Positions 9,124-16,481 of a stretch of 64,000 bases of DNA are shown here, piece by piece (within the stretch, counting starts at the first letter, position 1; the number at the start of each line of letters is the position of its first letter). The notes beneath the pieces were generated by a model. It saw nothing but the letters and a program-made list of their open reading frames with translations. It was not told the DNA's origin and made no database searches. Where the stretch lies: the NCBI RefSeq assembly GCF_003030305.1, contig NZ_CP023676.1, positions 310,001-374,000 of the forward strand, in the 5' to 3' direction. This DNA is from Cutibacterium acnes (GTDB taxonomy: Bacteria; Actinomycetota; Actinomycetes; Propionibacteriales; Propionibacteriaceae). The position numbers and the translations under genes are program-made.

Positions 9124-9576
9124 ATGAGGCAAGATACTCGGTCGGCATGGGCGGACCCTACTTTGACGTCGCCGGCACCGAAGCGACGGTCTCGGACGTT
9201 TAACGTTGTTTTGGGGGTGTTGCTCACCATCGTTGCAGCAGGCATCGCCGATGTTGTCGTCGTGTGGTCGTGTGCTCTCGTCTATGACACGCGGCTAGGG
9301 GCAGCGCTTCTGGGGTGCCTGGGTGCGTTGGTGCTTTCGCATGTATGGGCATCGCGCCGGGCGTTGGCGACGGTGTGGTGGTCATGCGGATTGGTCCTGC
9401 TGTGTGTGGTGGGGATGGCCGTGTACGCGTGGGTGCGTGCGGGTCTGAGCCCGGTGGATCCCGTGGTTGTAGAAACGCTTGCTCCGATTCTTCCGGTGGC
9501 GGCTTGTACCGCGGTCGGTACGGGGTATGTGTGGCGGTTGTGCGCGCGACTCGTGGCAGACCATCGCAGCTTGTGA
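9124..9576 (+). CDS. Small integral membrane protein, function unknown
   Basis: The 150-residue protein has a basic 25-residue N-terminus and four predicted transmembrane segments, at about residues 28-50, 58-76, 82-104 and 115-138. No family motif is recognised. ATG 9124 is preceded by GAGGTGGTAGAG, and it lies 29 bases after the Tat lipoprotein gene, so the two may be co-transcribed. The window up to 9661 has no further gene. Confidence 0.55.
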   Translation: MRQDTRSAWADPTLTSPAPKRRSRTFNVVLGVLLTIVAAGIADVVVVWSCALVYDTRLGAALLGCLGALVLSHVWASRRALATVWWSCGLVLLCVVGMAVYAWVRAGLSPVDPVVVETLAPILPVAACTAVGTGYVWRLCARLVADHRSL

Positions 9577-9661
9577 ACCGGGACTAGGCAGCTGTCTAGC
9601 GCGGTGGAGGAGCGGTTCGGTTCCGACGCGTGATGTACGGACATCCGGTTGATCCCATGGT

Positions 9662-9706
9662 TTGGGCCCGGCTTGGGCCCCGGTTTGGGGCCATGGGCTC
9701 AGGTGC
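9662..9706. repeat. GGGCCC-type 45-bp element, copy 3
   Basis: This copy matches 8384-8428 over its full length at most positions (TGGGCCC, GGCCC, GGGCTCAGGTGC). It contains GGGCCC twice, around GGCTT, and GGGGCC further on. It lies between the small membrane protein and the pilin-like gene, again at a gene boundary. Confidence 0.55.
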
Positions 9707-9765
9707 GGCTATGGGTTTCTTTTTATGCTCTCCCCTGTATTGGGTAGGTAGTGGAGGGGAGACCC

Positions 9766-10740
9766 ATGCGGACAAGGGACGATCGGGGTGCCGCCGCGCC
9801 GGAATACATCGCAATTCTCCTTATTGCGGCTATGTTCACCAGTGCGGTGGCGGTCGGCGTCAAGCCGGAATGGGTGCAGCAGAAGGTGTGCCAGGCCTTG
9901 GCGGTTATCTTCGGGAAGGGTTCGTGTGCTCCGGCGAGCCAGGCGAAGCCGCCGGCCCAGCAGCTGCCTAAGCGCTGCTTGATTCACTCCGACGAGAATG
10001 CCACGTCAATCTATGCCGAGGGAAAGATCACCTGGGTCACGATCGGTGGGGAAGGTGGATACGGCTACCATTTGGTTGAGTACAGCGATGGTAAAGCTGA
10101 CGTTGAATTGTTCTATAACGTCGGGGCAAGTGCCGGCGCCGCAGCGCCTGGCTGGAGTAAAGGCCCCGCCAGCCTCGACGCGTCCATCACCGGGTCGGCA
10201 AAGTACACGAAGGGTGAGACTGTCCATTACGACAGCGTCGCCGCTGCTCGCGCAGATCGGGACAGCTTGAACAAGTACGCTCGAGAACGTGCGCTGGCGG
10301 TCATGCATCTTGGCAGTGCCCCCGATGTCCCCAACTCCCGGCTTTCTTCGACTTCGAGGACAGTAGAAGTCGATGTCAAAGGTAAGGCGACTCTCAAGGT
10401 TAAGGCTAAAGTCGGTGGTCACGGTTCAGCCGATGCTGGTGCCAGCGGCAGTGTTAACGGCATTGTTCAGTACATAACTAAGCGTGATTCGAAGACCGGT
10501 GCGGTAACGCACACGGTTGAAGCTTTGGGATCGGCTAATGGTGATGCCCATGCGAACGCGGGCGCGACGATGGGTAACCACGGCGTCAAAACACCAACTG
10601 TCGGCGGTCATGCCGGGCTTGATGACGATACCTCGGTGTCGGTAACCAAAGACAATTCTGGGAAGATTACAGAGCTTGTCATCACCAAGAGCGGTGCCGA
10701 AGGCGCCGATTTCGGCGTGGATGGTGACTTCAAAATTTGA
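9766..10740 (+). CDS. Pilin-like secreted protein, N-terminal part of a frameshifted gene
   Basis: The N-terminus RTRDDRG-AAAPEYIAILLIA resembles a class III prepilin signal: a short basic leader, a cleavage glycine, glutamate at mature position 5 and a hydrophobic helix. The remaining 280 residues are Gly/Ala/Ser-rich, with two cysteines just after the helix and beta-strand-like repeats. ATG 9766 is used because GGAGGGGAG lies 5 bases upstream; an in-frame GTG at 9751 has none. The frame closes at TGA 10738-10740, immediately after AAAA at 10732-10735. The reading frame one base over continues with similar composition to 11326, so the protein is probably prematurely terminated. Confidence 0.6.
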   Translation: MRTRDDRGAAAPEYIAILLIAAMFTSAVAVGVKPEWVQQKVCQALAVIFGKGSCAPASQAKPPAQQLPKRCLIHSDENATSIYAEGKITWVTIGGEGGYGYHLVEYSDGKADVELFYNVGASAGAAAPGWSKGPASLDASITGSAKYTKGETVHYDSVAAARADRDSLNKYARERALAVMHLGSAPDVPNSRLSSTSRTVEVDVKGKATLKVKAKVGGHGSADAGASGSVNGIVQYITKRDSKTGAVTHTVEALGSANGDAHANAGATMGNHGVKTPTVGGHAGLDDDTSVSVTKDNSGKITELVITKSGAEGADFGVDGDFKI

Positions 10741-11326
10741 GCTGGGTAAGCCGAGGCTTGTTCCTGGTCCGGGTAAGCCGAGGCTTGTTTCTGGTCCGGG
10801 TAAGCCGAGGCCTGTTCCTGGTCCAGTTAGGTGGAAGCCTGAGCCCAATAAGACTCGCGATGCCGGTAACAACGAGGGCCGCCACGGCAAGCAGGGCAAG
10901 GGGAGTACTTTGTCTAAGAAGCCGGGTCGCGAGGAGGAGTCCGACGGTGACCACAAGAGTCGTGAGACGACCACCATCCGGGTAGCCGTCAACGACCAGA
11001 ACCGGAGTCAGGTCGAAAAGTGGCTCGGGGATAACGATGTCGGCCCCTCCAACGCAGTGCCACTGCTGGTCAAGGCGCGGTTTATGAACCCGCTGGACGC
11101 TGACGCCACTAACGACTTCGCTAAGTTTCTTTACCAGTCTGAGGACACCCAGATCGACACGCAGACGAGCAGTGAGACTTCCGATTTGAAGGACGATTCA
11201 TATGACATTTTGGTCGCGAAGGTCGGAGAAAAAGATGCTAGGGAATCCAGCTCGTCCACCGGTCAGATGGGTTATCTCTTGGAGAACGGCAAACGTGTCC
11301 CCAAGATTAGTGAGGGGTGCAAGTAA
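10741..11326 (+). pseudogene. C-terminal continuation of the pilin-like gene in the +1 frame
   Basis: About 195 codons are open in the frame shifted by one base relative to 9766-10740. They begin with three nine-residue repeats of the type GKPRLVPGP, then a charged, low-complexity stretch and a final domain rich in Asp/Ser. No start codon with a ribosome site lies at the beginning; the ATG at 10721 has no purine-rich leader. Deleting one A from the AAAA tract would give DFKFELGKP and fuse both frames to about 519 residues. It could be a mutation, a phase-variable tract or a sequencing error. Confidence 0.55.
10744..10824 (+). repeat. Three tandem 27-bp repeats encoding a Pro-rich nonapeptide
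   Basis: The unit GGGTAAGCCGAGGCTTGTTC followed by CTGGTCC occurs at 10744, 10771 and 10798, with one base change in copy 2 and one in copy 3. Each unit encodes GKPRLVPGP or a near variant. Because 27 is divisible by three, gain or loss of copies would change length but not frame. It sits directly after the frameshift point. Confidence 0.9.
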
Positions 11327-11381
11327 GTGACTCCCCGCAGACCTCGATGAGTGCCTGCGAGGCAGTCCTAGACTCCACTGC

Positions 11382-12227
11382 ATGATCAATGTCGGCTCGG
11401 CTACCAACTCGCATCCCGCCCGCACCCTCGTCATGGGGGTCGTCAACGTCACTCCTAACTCGTTCTCTGACGGAGGCATGTGGGCCGATCCTGAGGTGGC
11501 CATCCGCCACGCTCGCGACCTCGTTGTCGAAGGAGCTGACATCATCGACGTCGGTGGTGAATCGACCCGTCCGGGCACCGAACGCACCCCCGAGCACGAA
11601 GAATTGCGCCGCGTCCTGCCCGTCGTCAAAGCTTTGGTGGCCGACGGGGTAGCCGTCTCCGTCGACACTATGCGCGCCTCAGTGGCCAAGGCTGTTGTCG
11701 AGGCAGGAGCCACCATCGTCAACGACGTCTCTGGGGGCAAGGCTGAACCGGAAATCCTTGATGTCGTTGCCGACGCTGGCGTCGATTACGTTCTCATGCA
11801 CTGGCGCGGTCAATCCGCCACTATGCAGAACCTTGTCGACTATGACGACGTGGTAGCCGACGTCATTTCTGAGACCTCCCAGCAGGTCGACGCAGCTATT
11901 GCCGCTGGAATCGACCGTAGGCGCATCATCGTCGACCCGGGCATTGGTTTCTCCAAGACTTCCGAGCACAACTGGCAGCTCATGAACGCCGTTGACGCCT
12001 TCCAAGAAGGATTTGCCGACCTTCGTGTCCTGTGGGGAGTTAGTCGCAAGCGCTTCCTTGGTGAACTTCTCGCCCAGAACGGGGAGGACCGTCCGGCCCT
12101 CGAACGCGATGCGAGCACCATGGCCCTGTCGACTTATTTCGCCCTTCATCACGCCTGGTGTGTGCGCACCCACGAAGTTCGGGCCAACCGCGACGCCGTG
12201 GAGACCGTTGCCCGCCTTCTCGCCTGA
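11382..12227 (+). CDS. folP: Dihydropteroate synthase
   Basis: This 281-residue TIM-barrel enzyme condenses p-aminobenzoate with 6-hydroxymethyl-dihydropterin pyrophosphate and is the sulfonamide target. The N-terminal signature MGVVNVTPNSFSDGG is at about residues 18-32, followed by IDVGGESTRPG and, near residue 203, the loop around GVSRKRF. It begins 55 bases after the end of the folE-folP island, and folB and folK follow. No RBS stronger than a scattered purine tract is seen before ATG 11382. Confidence 0.94.
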   Translation: MINVGSATNSHPARTLVMGVVNVTPNSFSDGGMWADPEVAIRHARDLVVEGADIIDVGGESTRPGTERTPEHEELRRVLPVVKALVADGVAVSVDTMRASVAKAVVEAGATIVNDVSGGKAEPEILDVVADAGVDYVLMHWRGQSATMQNLVDYDDVVADVISETSQQVDAAIAAGIDRRRIIVDPGIGFSKTSEHNWQLMNAVDAFQEGFADLRVLWGVSRKRFLGELLAQNGEDRPALERDASTMALSTYFALHHAWCVRTHEVRANRDAVETVARLLA

Positions 12228-12287
12228 CGCGGTAATCTGCGCACTTGTCGGTAAAGTCCGATTGTGGCGAACAGGTAACCTTCCGCC

Positions 12288-12650
12288 ATGACCTACGGAC
12301 AGATCACCCTGACGGGCATCCGTGCCCACGCGAACCACGGCGTGCTTGCCAGCGAGCGTGAACTCGGTCAGCCTTTCAGCGTCGACGTGAGCCTTGACGT
12401 CGACATGGATACCGTCTCTGACGACCTCACCCAGGCCGTCAACTATGCGACGGTCGCACAGCGGGTGCTCAACATTCTCACCAGAGAGCCGGTGAGTCTC
12501 ATCGAAACCCTGGCTGGCAAGATTGCTGACACCGTTCTTGCGATCAGTCCGCGTGTCCATTCTGTCCAGGTAACCGTTCACAAGCCACATGCCCCCGTAG
12601 GGGTTGCCCTCGACGACGTAGCCGTCACGTACCGAAAGGATGCCGAGTGA
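12288..12650 (+). CDS. folB: Dihydroneopterin aldolase
   Basis: The 120-residue enzyme cleaves dihydroneopterin to 6-hydroxymethyl-dihydropterin and glycolaldehyde. The family pattern is visible: RAHANHGVLASERELGQPF near residues 9-27 and the lysine segment HKPHAPVGV near residue 100. It overlaps folK by four bases (GTGA) and lies 60 bases after folP, consistent with one folP-folB-folK-DUF3180 operon. Confidence 0.93.
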   Translation: MTYGQITLTGIRAHANHGVLASERELGQPFSVDVSLDVDMDTVSDDLTQAVNYATVAQRVLNILTREPVSLIETLAGKIADTVLAISPRVHSVQVTVHKPHAPVGVALDDVAVTYRKDAE

Positions 12651-13204
12651 AAACCGTATTCAGCCTGGGTTCCAATATGGGAGACCCTTTTGCCCATCTG
12701 CGAGACGCCGTCCGCCTGATCGCCGAAACTCCCGGTATTCACGACGTCGTCGTTTCGCCCGTCTATGTCACCGCTCCGATCGGGGGAGTGGAGCAGGATG
12801 ACTTCCTCAACCTCATCGTCGTTGCGACTAGCGACCTTCCTCCGTCAGTCCTGTTGGAGCGCGCCCATGTCATCGAGGCAGCCCACGGGCGCGATCACAC
12901 CATCCCGAATGGTCCTCGCACCCTCGACGTTGATCTCATTCGCGTTGGCGACGAGACCGTCACCACCGACGAGTTGACCCTTCCACACCCCCGTGCACAT
13001 AAGCGCGCCTTCGTTCTGGTGCCGTGGCGCGACGCCGACCCTGAGGCTGAATTGCCCGGGTACGGTCGGATCGCCGATCTGGTCGCCTCCTTCGATGCTG
13101 ACGAGCTGGCTGACGCCGTTAAGCCTTATTCGCGTCAGATTGACGTAGCTGGGGTCACCGTTGCAGGAGAATGGGACGAGAGGCACGACGAGGAGGATGT
13201 ATGA
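12647..13204 (+). CDS. folK: 2-amino-4-hydroxy-6-hydroxymethyldihydropteridine diphosphokinase
   Basis: This 185-residue enzyme transfers pyrophosphate from ATP to hydroxymethyl-dihydropterin, supplying FolP. Visible signatures are GSNMGDP at residues 8-14 and the metal/ATP segment RTLDVDLI near residues 90-97, followed by LPHPRAHKRAFVL. It starts with GTG inside the folB stop. Its own stop overlaps the DUF3180 start (ATGA), so all are translationally coupled. Confidence 0.94.
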   Translation: MKTVFSLGSNMGDPFAHLRDAVRLIAETPGIHDVVVSPVYVTAPIGGVEQDDFLNLIVVATSDLPPSVLLERAHVIEAAHGRDHTIPNGPRTLDVDLIRVGDETVTTDELTLPHPRAHKRAFVLVPWRDADPEAELPGYGRIADLVASFDADELADAVKPYSRQIDVAGVTVAGEWDERHDEEDV

Positions 13205-13737
13205 CACGGAGCTTGCCACCCGAGTGGGATGACGACCGGCGACCTGGCGGCGGTAACCCTCAAGGCAACATCGCTCCGACCGATTGGAAGGTCATCATCG
13301 TGGCGGCCCTGTGCGGGGCCGCCCTGGGATGGTTTGCGCTGAGTATTTATAAGATCAATGACGTTACCGTGCCGATCTTGCCGTGGTCTTTGCCGGTGGT
13401 CATCCTTGTTGCCGCCATCGCAACCTGGGGGTACGCGCGGGCTTTCCGTACCAAGGTTGTTGATCCACAACGTGAGGTCGAGGCGAACCAAGGGCTCGTC
13501 TCGCTGGCATTGGGTAAAGCGATCGCCCTATCTGGCGCTGCGCTTGTCGGCGCTTGTATCGTGTACGTGCTGACCTTCGTGTGGCATCTCAACATTCCCT
13601 ATCCGCGCCAGCGCGCCATCGTCGGAGGAGTGACGGCCATCACCTGCGCCGCCATGGCTTGGGCTGGATGGTTCCTGGAAAACGCCTGTAAGGTTCCTAA
13701 AGGGCCTGATGATTCTGAAAAGCATCCCAAGGGGTGA
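13201..13737 (+). CDS. DUF3180 family membrane protein
   Basis: The 178-residue protein has four transmembrane segments at about residues 28-48, 55-72, 98-120 and 134-155. The pattern LALGKAIALSGAALVG and the ending WFLENACKVP are typical of DUF3180, a family regularly encoded after folK in actinobacteria. ATG 13201 is preceded by GAGGAGG and overlaps the folK stop; a start further upstream would lie within folK. Its function is unknown. Confidence 0.82.
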   Translation: MTRSLPPEWDDDRRPGGGNPQGNIAPTDWKVIIVAALCGAALGWFALSIYKINDVTVPILPWSLPVVILVAAIATWGYARAFRTKVVDPQREVEANQGLVSLALGKAIALSGAALVGACIVYVLTFVWHLNIPYPRQRAIVGGVTAITCAAMAWAGWFLENACKVPKGPDDSEKHPKG

Positions 13738-13801
13738 CGGCGGACAAGATCACGACTCGCCGGGATCCAGTGCTTGACCAGAGGCTAAACGGGCTGTACT
13801 T

Positions 13802-14497
13802 GTGGCCTCCTCGCACGATATGATGATGCCCGTGAGCGGTGAGCATGATCCCAAACGGGTTGAAAAGGACACTGGCGAGCGCAGAGGTGTGCTCGCCCTT
13901 CTCATTGTGGCAACGATTGTTGCCGCTGTGTGTGGGGTAGTTCCCTCTATTTGGGCGGTCCGGGCTGGTGTGCTCGTTGCCCTCGTGGGGGCTTGGATTT
14001 CTGTCTTTATGGCGTGGCGCCAAGTTGATGCCATTCGCCGGATGCATTTCGACACCCTCAAGGAGCTTCGTCACGCCGCCTCGGAGCAGGAGAAGCGTCA
14101 TCATGCCGAGTCCATGGAGATGATTGACACCTTCTCGCGTCGGGTTGGCTCTATCTCGAAAACCCTTGCTGATACCCGTGCCAAGCTCGATCGTGCAGAG
14201 AGCGAGCTGTCGACCCTACGCGGCGACAAGGCGGCTCTGCAGTACAAGGTCACCGCTGGCAACAAGAAGGTTGCTTCCCTTGAGATGCGTATTATCGAGC
14301 TGGAGACAGAGCTTGATGCTCTGCTGGCTGACGGTCGGTCCGGGCGCCTGACCACCCTGCGTACCGTCACTGATGCAGGTGTCCCCACCGCCGAGGAGAT
14401 CTGGGAGCGCGGTAACGACGCGACTATCGCTGATCTGTCCCGAGTCGCTTTCCCGCGCTTATCTGAGGGGACTCGCGAGACTCGTCGCCAGGCCTGA
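13802..14497 (+). CDS. Membrane-anchored coiled-coil protein, function unknown
   Basis: The 231-residue protein has two adjacent transmembrane segments, at about residues 28-46 and 49-66. A long heptad-rich coiled coil runs from about residue 75 to 180, rich in Glu/Lys/Arg/Leu, and a short basic tail follows. It may be a structural or scaffolding protein facing the cytoplasm. The start is uncertain: GTG 13802 is the earliest, and ATG codons at 13820-13826 are alternatives; none has a clear RBS. A terminator follows its stop. Confidence 0.6.
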   Translation: MASSHDMMMPVSGEHDPKRVEKDTGERRGVLALLIVATIVAAVCGVVPSIWAVRAGVLVALVGAWISVFMAWRQVDAIRRMHFDTLKELRHAASEQEKRHHAESMEMIDTFSRRVGSISKTLADTRAKLDRAESELSTLRGDKAALQYKVTAGNKKVASLEMRIIELETELDALLADGRSGRLTTLRTVTDAGVPTAEEIWERGNDATIADLSRVAFPRLSEGTRETRRQA

Positions 14498-14517
14498 CGC
14501 TTAGCTTGCCAAATGTG

Positions 14518-14550
14518 ACGCGGGGTCTAGCTTCCGGCTGGGCCCCGCGT
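14518..14550. terminator. Terminator hairpin between convergent genes
   Basis: ACGCGGGG at 14518-14525 pairs with CCCCGCGT at 14543-14550, and one G-U and one G-C pair extend the stem to 10 bp around a 15-base loop. It sits between the stop of the coiled-coil gene and the stop of the convergent NuoD-like gene, so it may serve both strands. Confidence 0.6.
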
Positions 14551-14573
14551 TGTTGCGTCACCCCGATACCAGC

Positions 14574-15734
14574 TCACTTATCGAGGTCTCCTAGCGTCCA
14601 TCCCAAGGAGGCAATGGTGGCCTCAACGTCGTCAACTCGAGTGCCGGGAAGCACCGCCTCCAAGACTTGAACGTTGGCGAAGGTCGGGGTGCGCAAGGCC
14701 ATCCGCCACGGTGTCGTGCTGCCGCGGGACTCTAGCAGGTATCCGGCACGTCCCCAGGGGGCCTCTATAGTCGTCCAGGTGCGTCCCCGAGGGGCCTTGA
14801 TGGCGGTTGGTAGACGAGTCTCCAGAGGCCCGTCCAAGCTCGGCAGCCGGTCGAGGATCTGACGGCATAGGCTCGACGACACCGCCGCATCGTTACATAA
14901 CGTTGCCAGTCGTGAGTAGGCGTCACCACGGGGCTCTATGACGACCTCAGGCCACTTCAGCTCGTCGTATACCGCGGTGCGCCGTCGAGTATCTAGGTCG
15001 ACCCCGCTAGCCCGGGAGACGGGCCCTGATAAACCATAGCGATCGATCATATTCGTGGGTATGACGGCCACGCCGCGCACGCCGACGGTGGCGTCGAGAG
15101 CGGTACGCAGTCGCGTCACAAGCGCATTAGCGTCGTCAAGCCACTCACCCAATGCGGGCTGCCATTCACTCTCTGGATGGATCCGAAGTCCCCCGATACG
15201 GGTGATCATAGGATGGATTCGATTTCCAGAGCACCTCTGCCAGATCCTTCGGGCGTTTTCAATTGCTGTAGCGATCGCATTTTCAAGGCCAGCATCATCA
15301 CAGTGATGGCCTACCCATGACAAAAATGTGAAGTGTGAGGTGATTCTGCTGAACTCAGCGAGCAGGGTTCGTATCCATGCCACGCGAGTTGGGATGGTAA
15401 TGCCCATCGCGTCCTCGATAGCATGGGCTGCGCCGGTCTCACCGATGAATGGAGCTGTCCAGTCATGACGTGATGCAAGCATCGGAATCTGGCGGTAATC
15501 GCGAACTTCGAAAAGTTTTTCATCACCGCGGTGAAGGGTGCCGACATTTACCTGGGAAGAGATGATGACGTCGTCATCGACAGTTGTGGCGATAGTGACG
15601 AGTCCCGACCGAGTGGGGTGAAGGTGCCCGAGATCTAGCCGAGTCACCTCGTATTTTTTGCCGGGGTCACCATCGGCGGATTGACTAGGATGCGTTAACG
15701 GCATCGATCCGATGACGAACATGATCTTTCGCAT
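14574..15734 (-). CDS. Stand-alone NuoD-like (NADH dehydrogenase 49-kDa subunit family) protein
   Basis: The protein of about 386 residues matches the NuoD family throughout: LDLGHLHPTRSG, then GTLHRGDEKLFEVRDYRQIP, ASRHDW, GLSGPVSRASGVDLDTRR, and the end ASLGWTLGDLDK where complex I proteins have SLDPVMGEVDR. It lacks the CxxC motifs of NiFe-hydrogenase large subunits. Several usually strict positions differ, for instance ASRHDW instead of a DRLDY-like segment. No other nuo gene is nearby. Start is uncertain: ATG 15734 is used; TTG 15806 and ATG 15704 are alternatives without clear RBS. It may be a paralogue with a changed role. Confidence 0.6.
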   Translation of the reverse strand: MRKIMFVIGSMPLTHPSQSADGDPGKKYEVTRLDLGHLHPTRSGLVTIATTVDDDVIISSQVNVGTLHRGDEKLFEVRDYRQIPMLASRHDWTAPFIGETGAAHAIEDAMGITIPTRVAWIRTLLAEFSRITSHFTFLSWVGHHCDDAGLENAIATAIENARRIWQRCSGNRIHPMITRIGGLRIHPESEWQPALGEWLDDANALVTRLRTALDATVGVRGVAVIPTNMIDRYGLSGPVSRASGVDLDTRRRTAVYDELKWPEVVIEPRGDAYSRLATLCNDAAVSSSLCRQILDRLPSLDGPLETRLPTAIKAPRGRTWTTIEAPWGRAGYLLESRGSTTPWRMALRTPTFANVQVLEAVLPGTRVDDVEATIASLGWTLGDLDK

Positions 15735-15821
15735 GGAACTGAACACACGTTGAGGATGCCGCATTGCACGCCTAGATGCATCTTCACGACAACGATTCGT
15801 CAACAAAAAACTGGATCCGCC

Positions 15822-15849
15822 TTGTGATTTTCGTGGTCATGAATATAAG
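15822..15849 (+). promoter_or_regulatory. Probable lsr2 promoter
   Basis: TTGTGA at 15822-15827 and TATAAG at 15844-15849 are separated by 16 bases and lie 54 bases before the Lsr2 start. This fits a housekeeping sigma-factor promoter. It overlaps the region upstream of the divergent NuoD-like gene. Confidence 0.45.
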
Positions 15850-15902
15850 CTGTAGTGTAAAGGCCGAAGTTGTATCTACGGCGCAAGTCTGAAAGGAATG
15901 CC

Positions 15903-16220
15903 ATGGCACAGCGTGTGCGTGTTGATCTTGTCGATGATGTGGACGGAAGCCCAGCTGAGGAATCCGTCAATTTCGCTCTTGATGGTGTCAACTATGTGAT
16001 TGACCTGTCCGCCGAGAACGCCTCCAAACTGCGCGATGCTCTGTCCTTGTGGGTTGATCATGCTCGTCGCACTGGTGGCCGCCGTACTCGTGGTCGTCGC
16101 CCAACCGGGGGCCCGACCGCTAACGAGGTTCGTCAGTGGGCCAAGAGCCAAGGCTACGAGGTCTCGGAGCGTGGCCGCGTCTCTAATGAGATCCGTGAGG
16201 CCTACCAGCGCACTCACTGA
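15903..16220 (+). CDS. lsr2: Lsr2 nucleoid-associated protein (H-NS-like)
   Basis: The 105-residue DNA-bridging protein silences AT-rich and horizontally acquired DNA in actinobacteria. The N-terminal dimerisation domain (RVDLVDDVDGSPAEESVNFALDG) covers residues 5-60. A basic linker and the C-terminal DNA-binding domain follow, with WAKSQGYEVSERGRVSNEI, whose RGR inserts into the minor groove. ATG 15903 is preceded by AAAGG; an in-frame upstream start at 15870 has no RBS. A promoter-like sequence and a downstream terminator frame it as a single-gene unit. Confidence 0.94.
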   Translation: MAQRVRVDLVDDVDGSPAEESVNFALDGVNYVIDLSAENASKLRDALSLWVDHARRTGGRRTRGRRPTGGPTANEVRQWAKSQGYEVSERGRVSNEIREAYQRTH

Positions 16221-16258
16221 TTCCAGTTTATGTGACCGTCTGACAAGGCGAGTCGGTT

Positions 16259-16290
16259 GCGACGCCGGAGCGGGATAGCTCCGGCGTCGC
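16259..16290 (+). terminator. Terminator after lsr2
   Basis: A perfect 13-bp inverted repeat, GCGACGCCGGAGC and GCTCCGGCGTCGC, surrounds the 6-base loop GGGATA. It lies 38 bases after the Lsr2 stop and is followed by GCTGTTCT. It isolates lsr2 from clpC. The remaining 190 bases before clpC contain no gene and presumably hold its promoter. Confidence 0.75.
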
Positions 16291-16481
16291 GCTGTTCTAC
16301 TTGGGTTGTGCCAGCGGCGTAAACAGGTTTCGCAGATCTGTCGGCAGCGGTTATTAGACTGAGCACACAGGCTGACGGTCCAGTGCCGTCGGTTGGTTGC
16401 ATGAAAGTTTCACGCGACCGCGGGTAGATCGGTCATCCGGTATTTCCGGGGATTGGTCTGCCCCACATACAAGGAGAGTTC

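Noticed and set aside
10676-10740. Independent gene start for the frame that runs to 11326
   Set aside because: The first in-frame starts lack a ribosome site and lie inside the pilin-like frame; a frameshifted continuation explains the data better.
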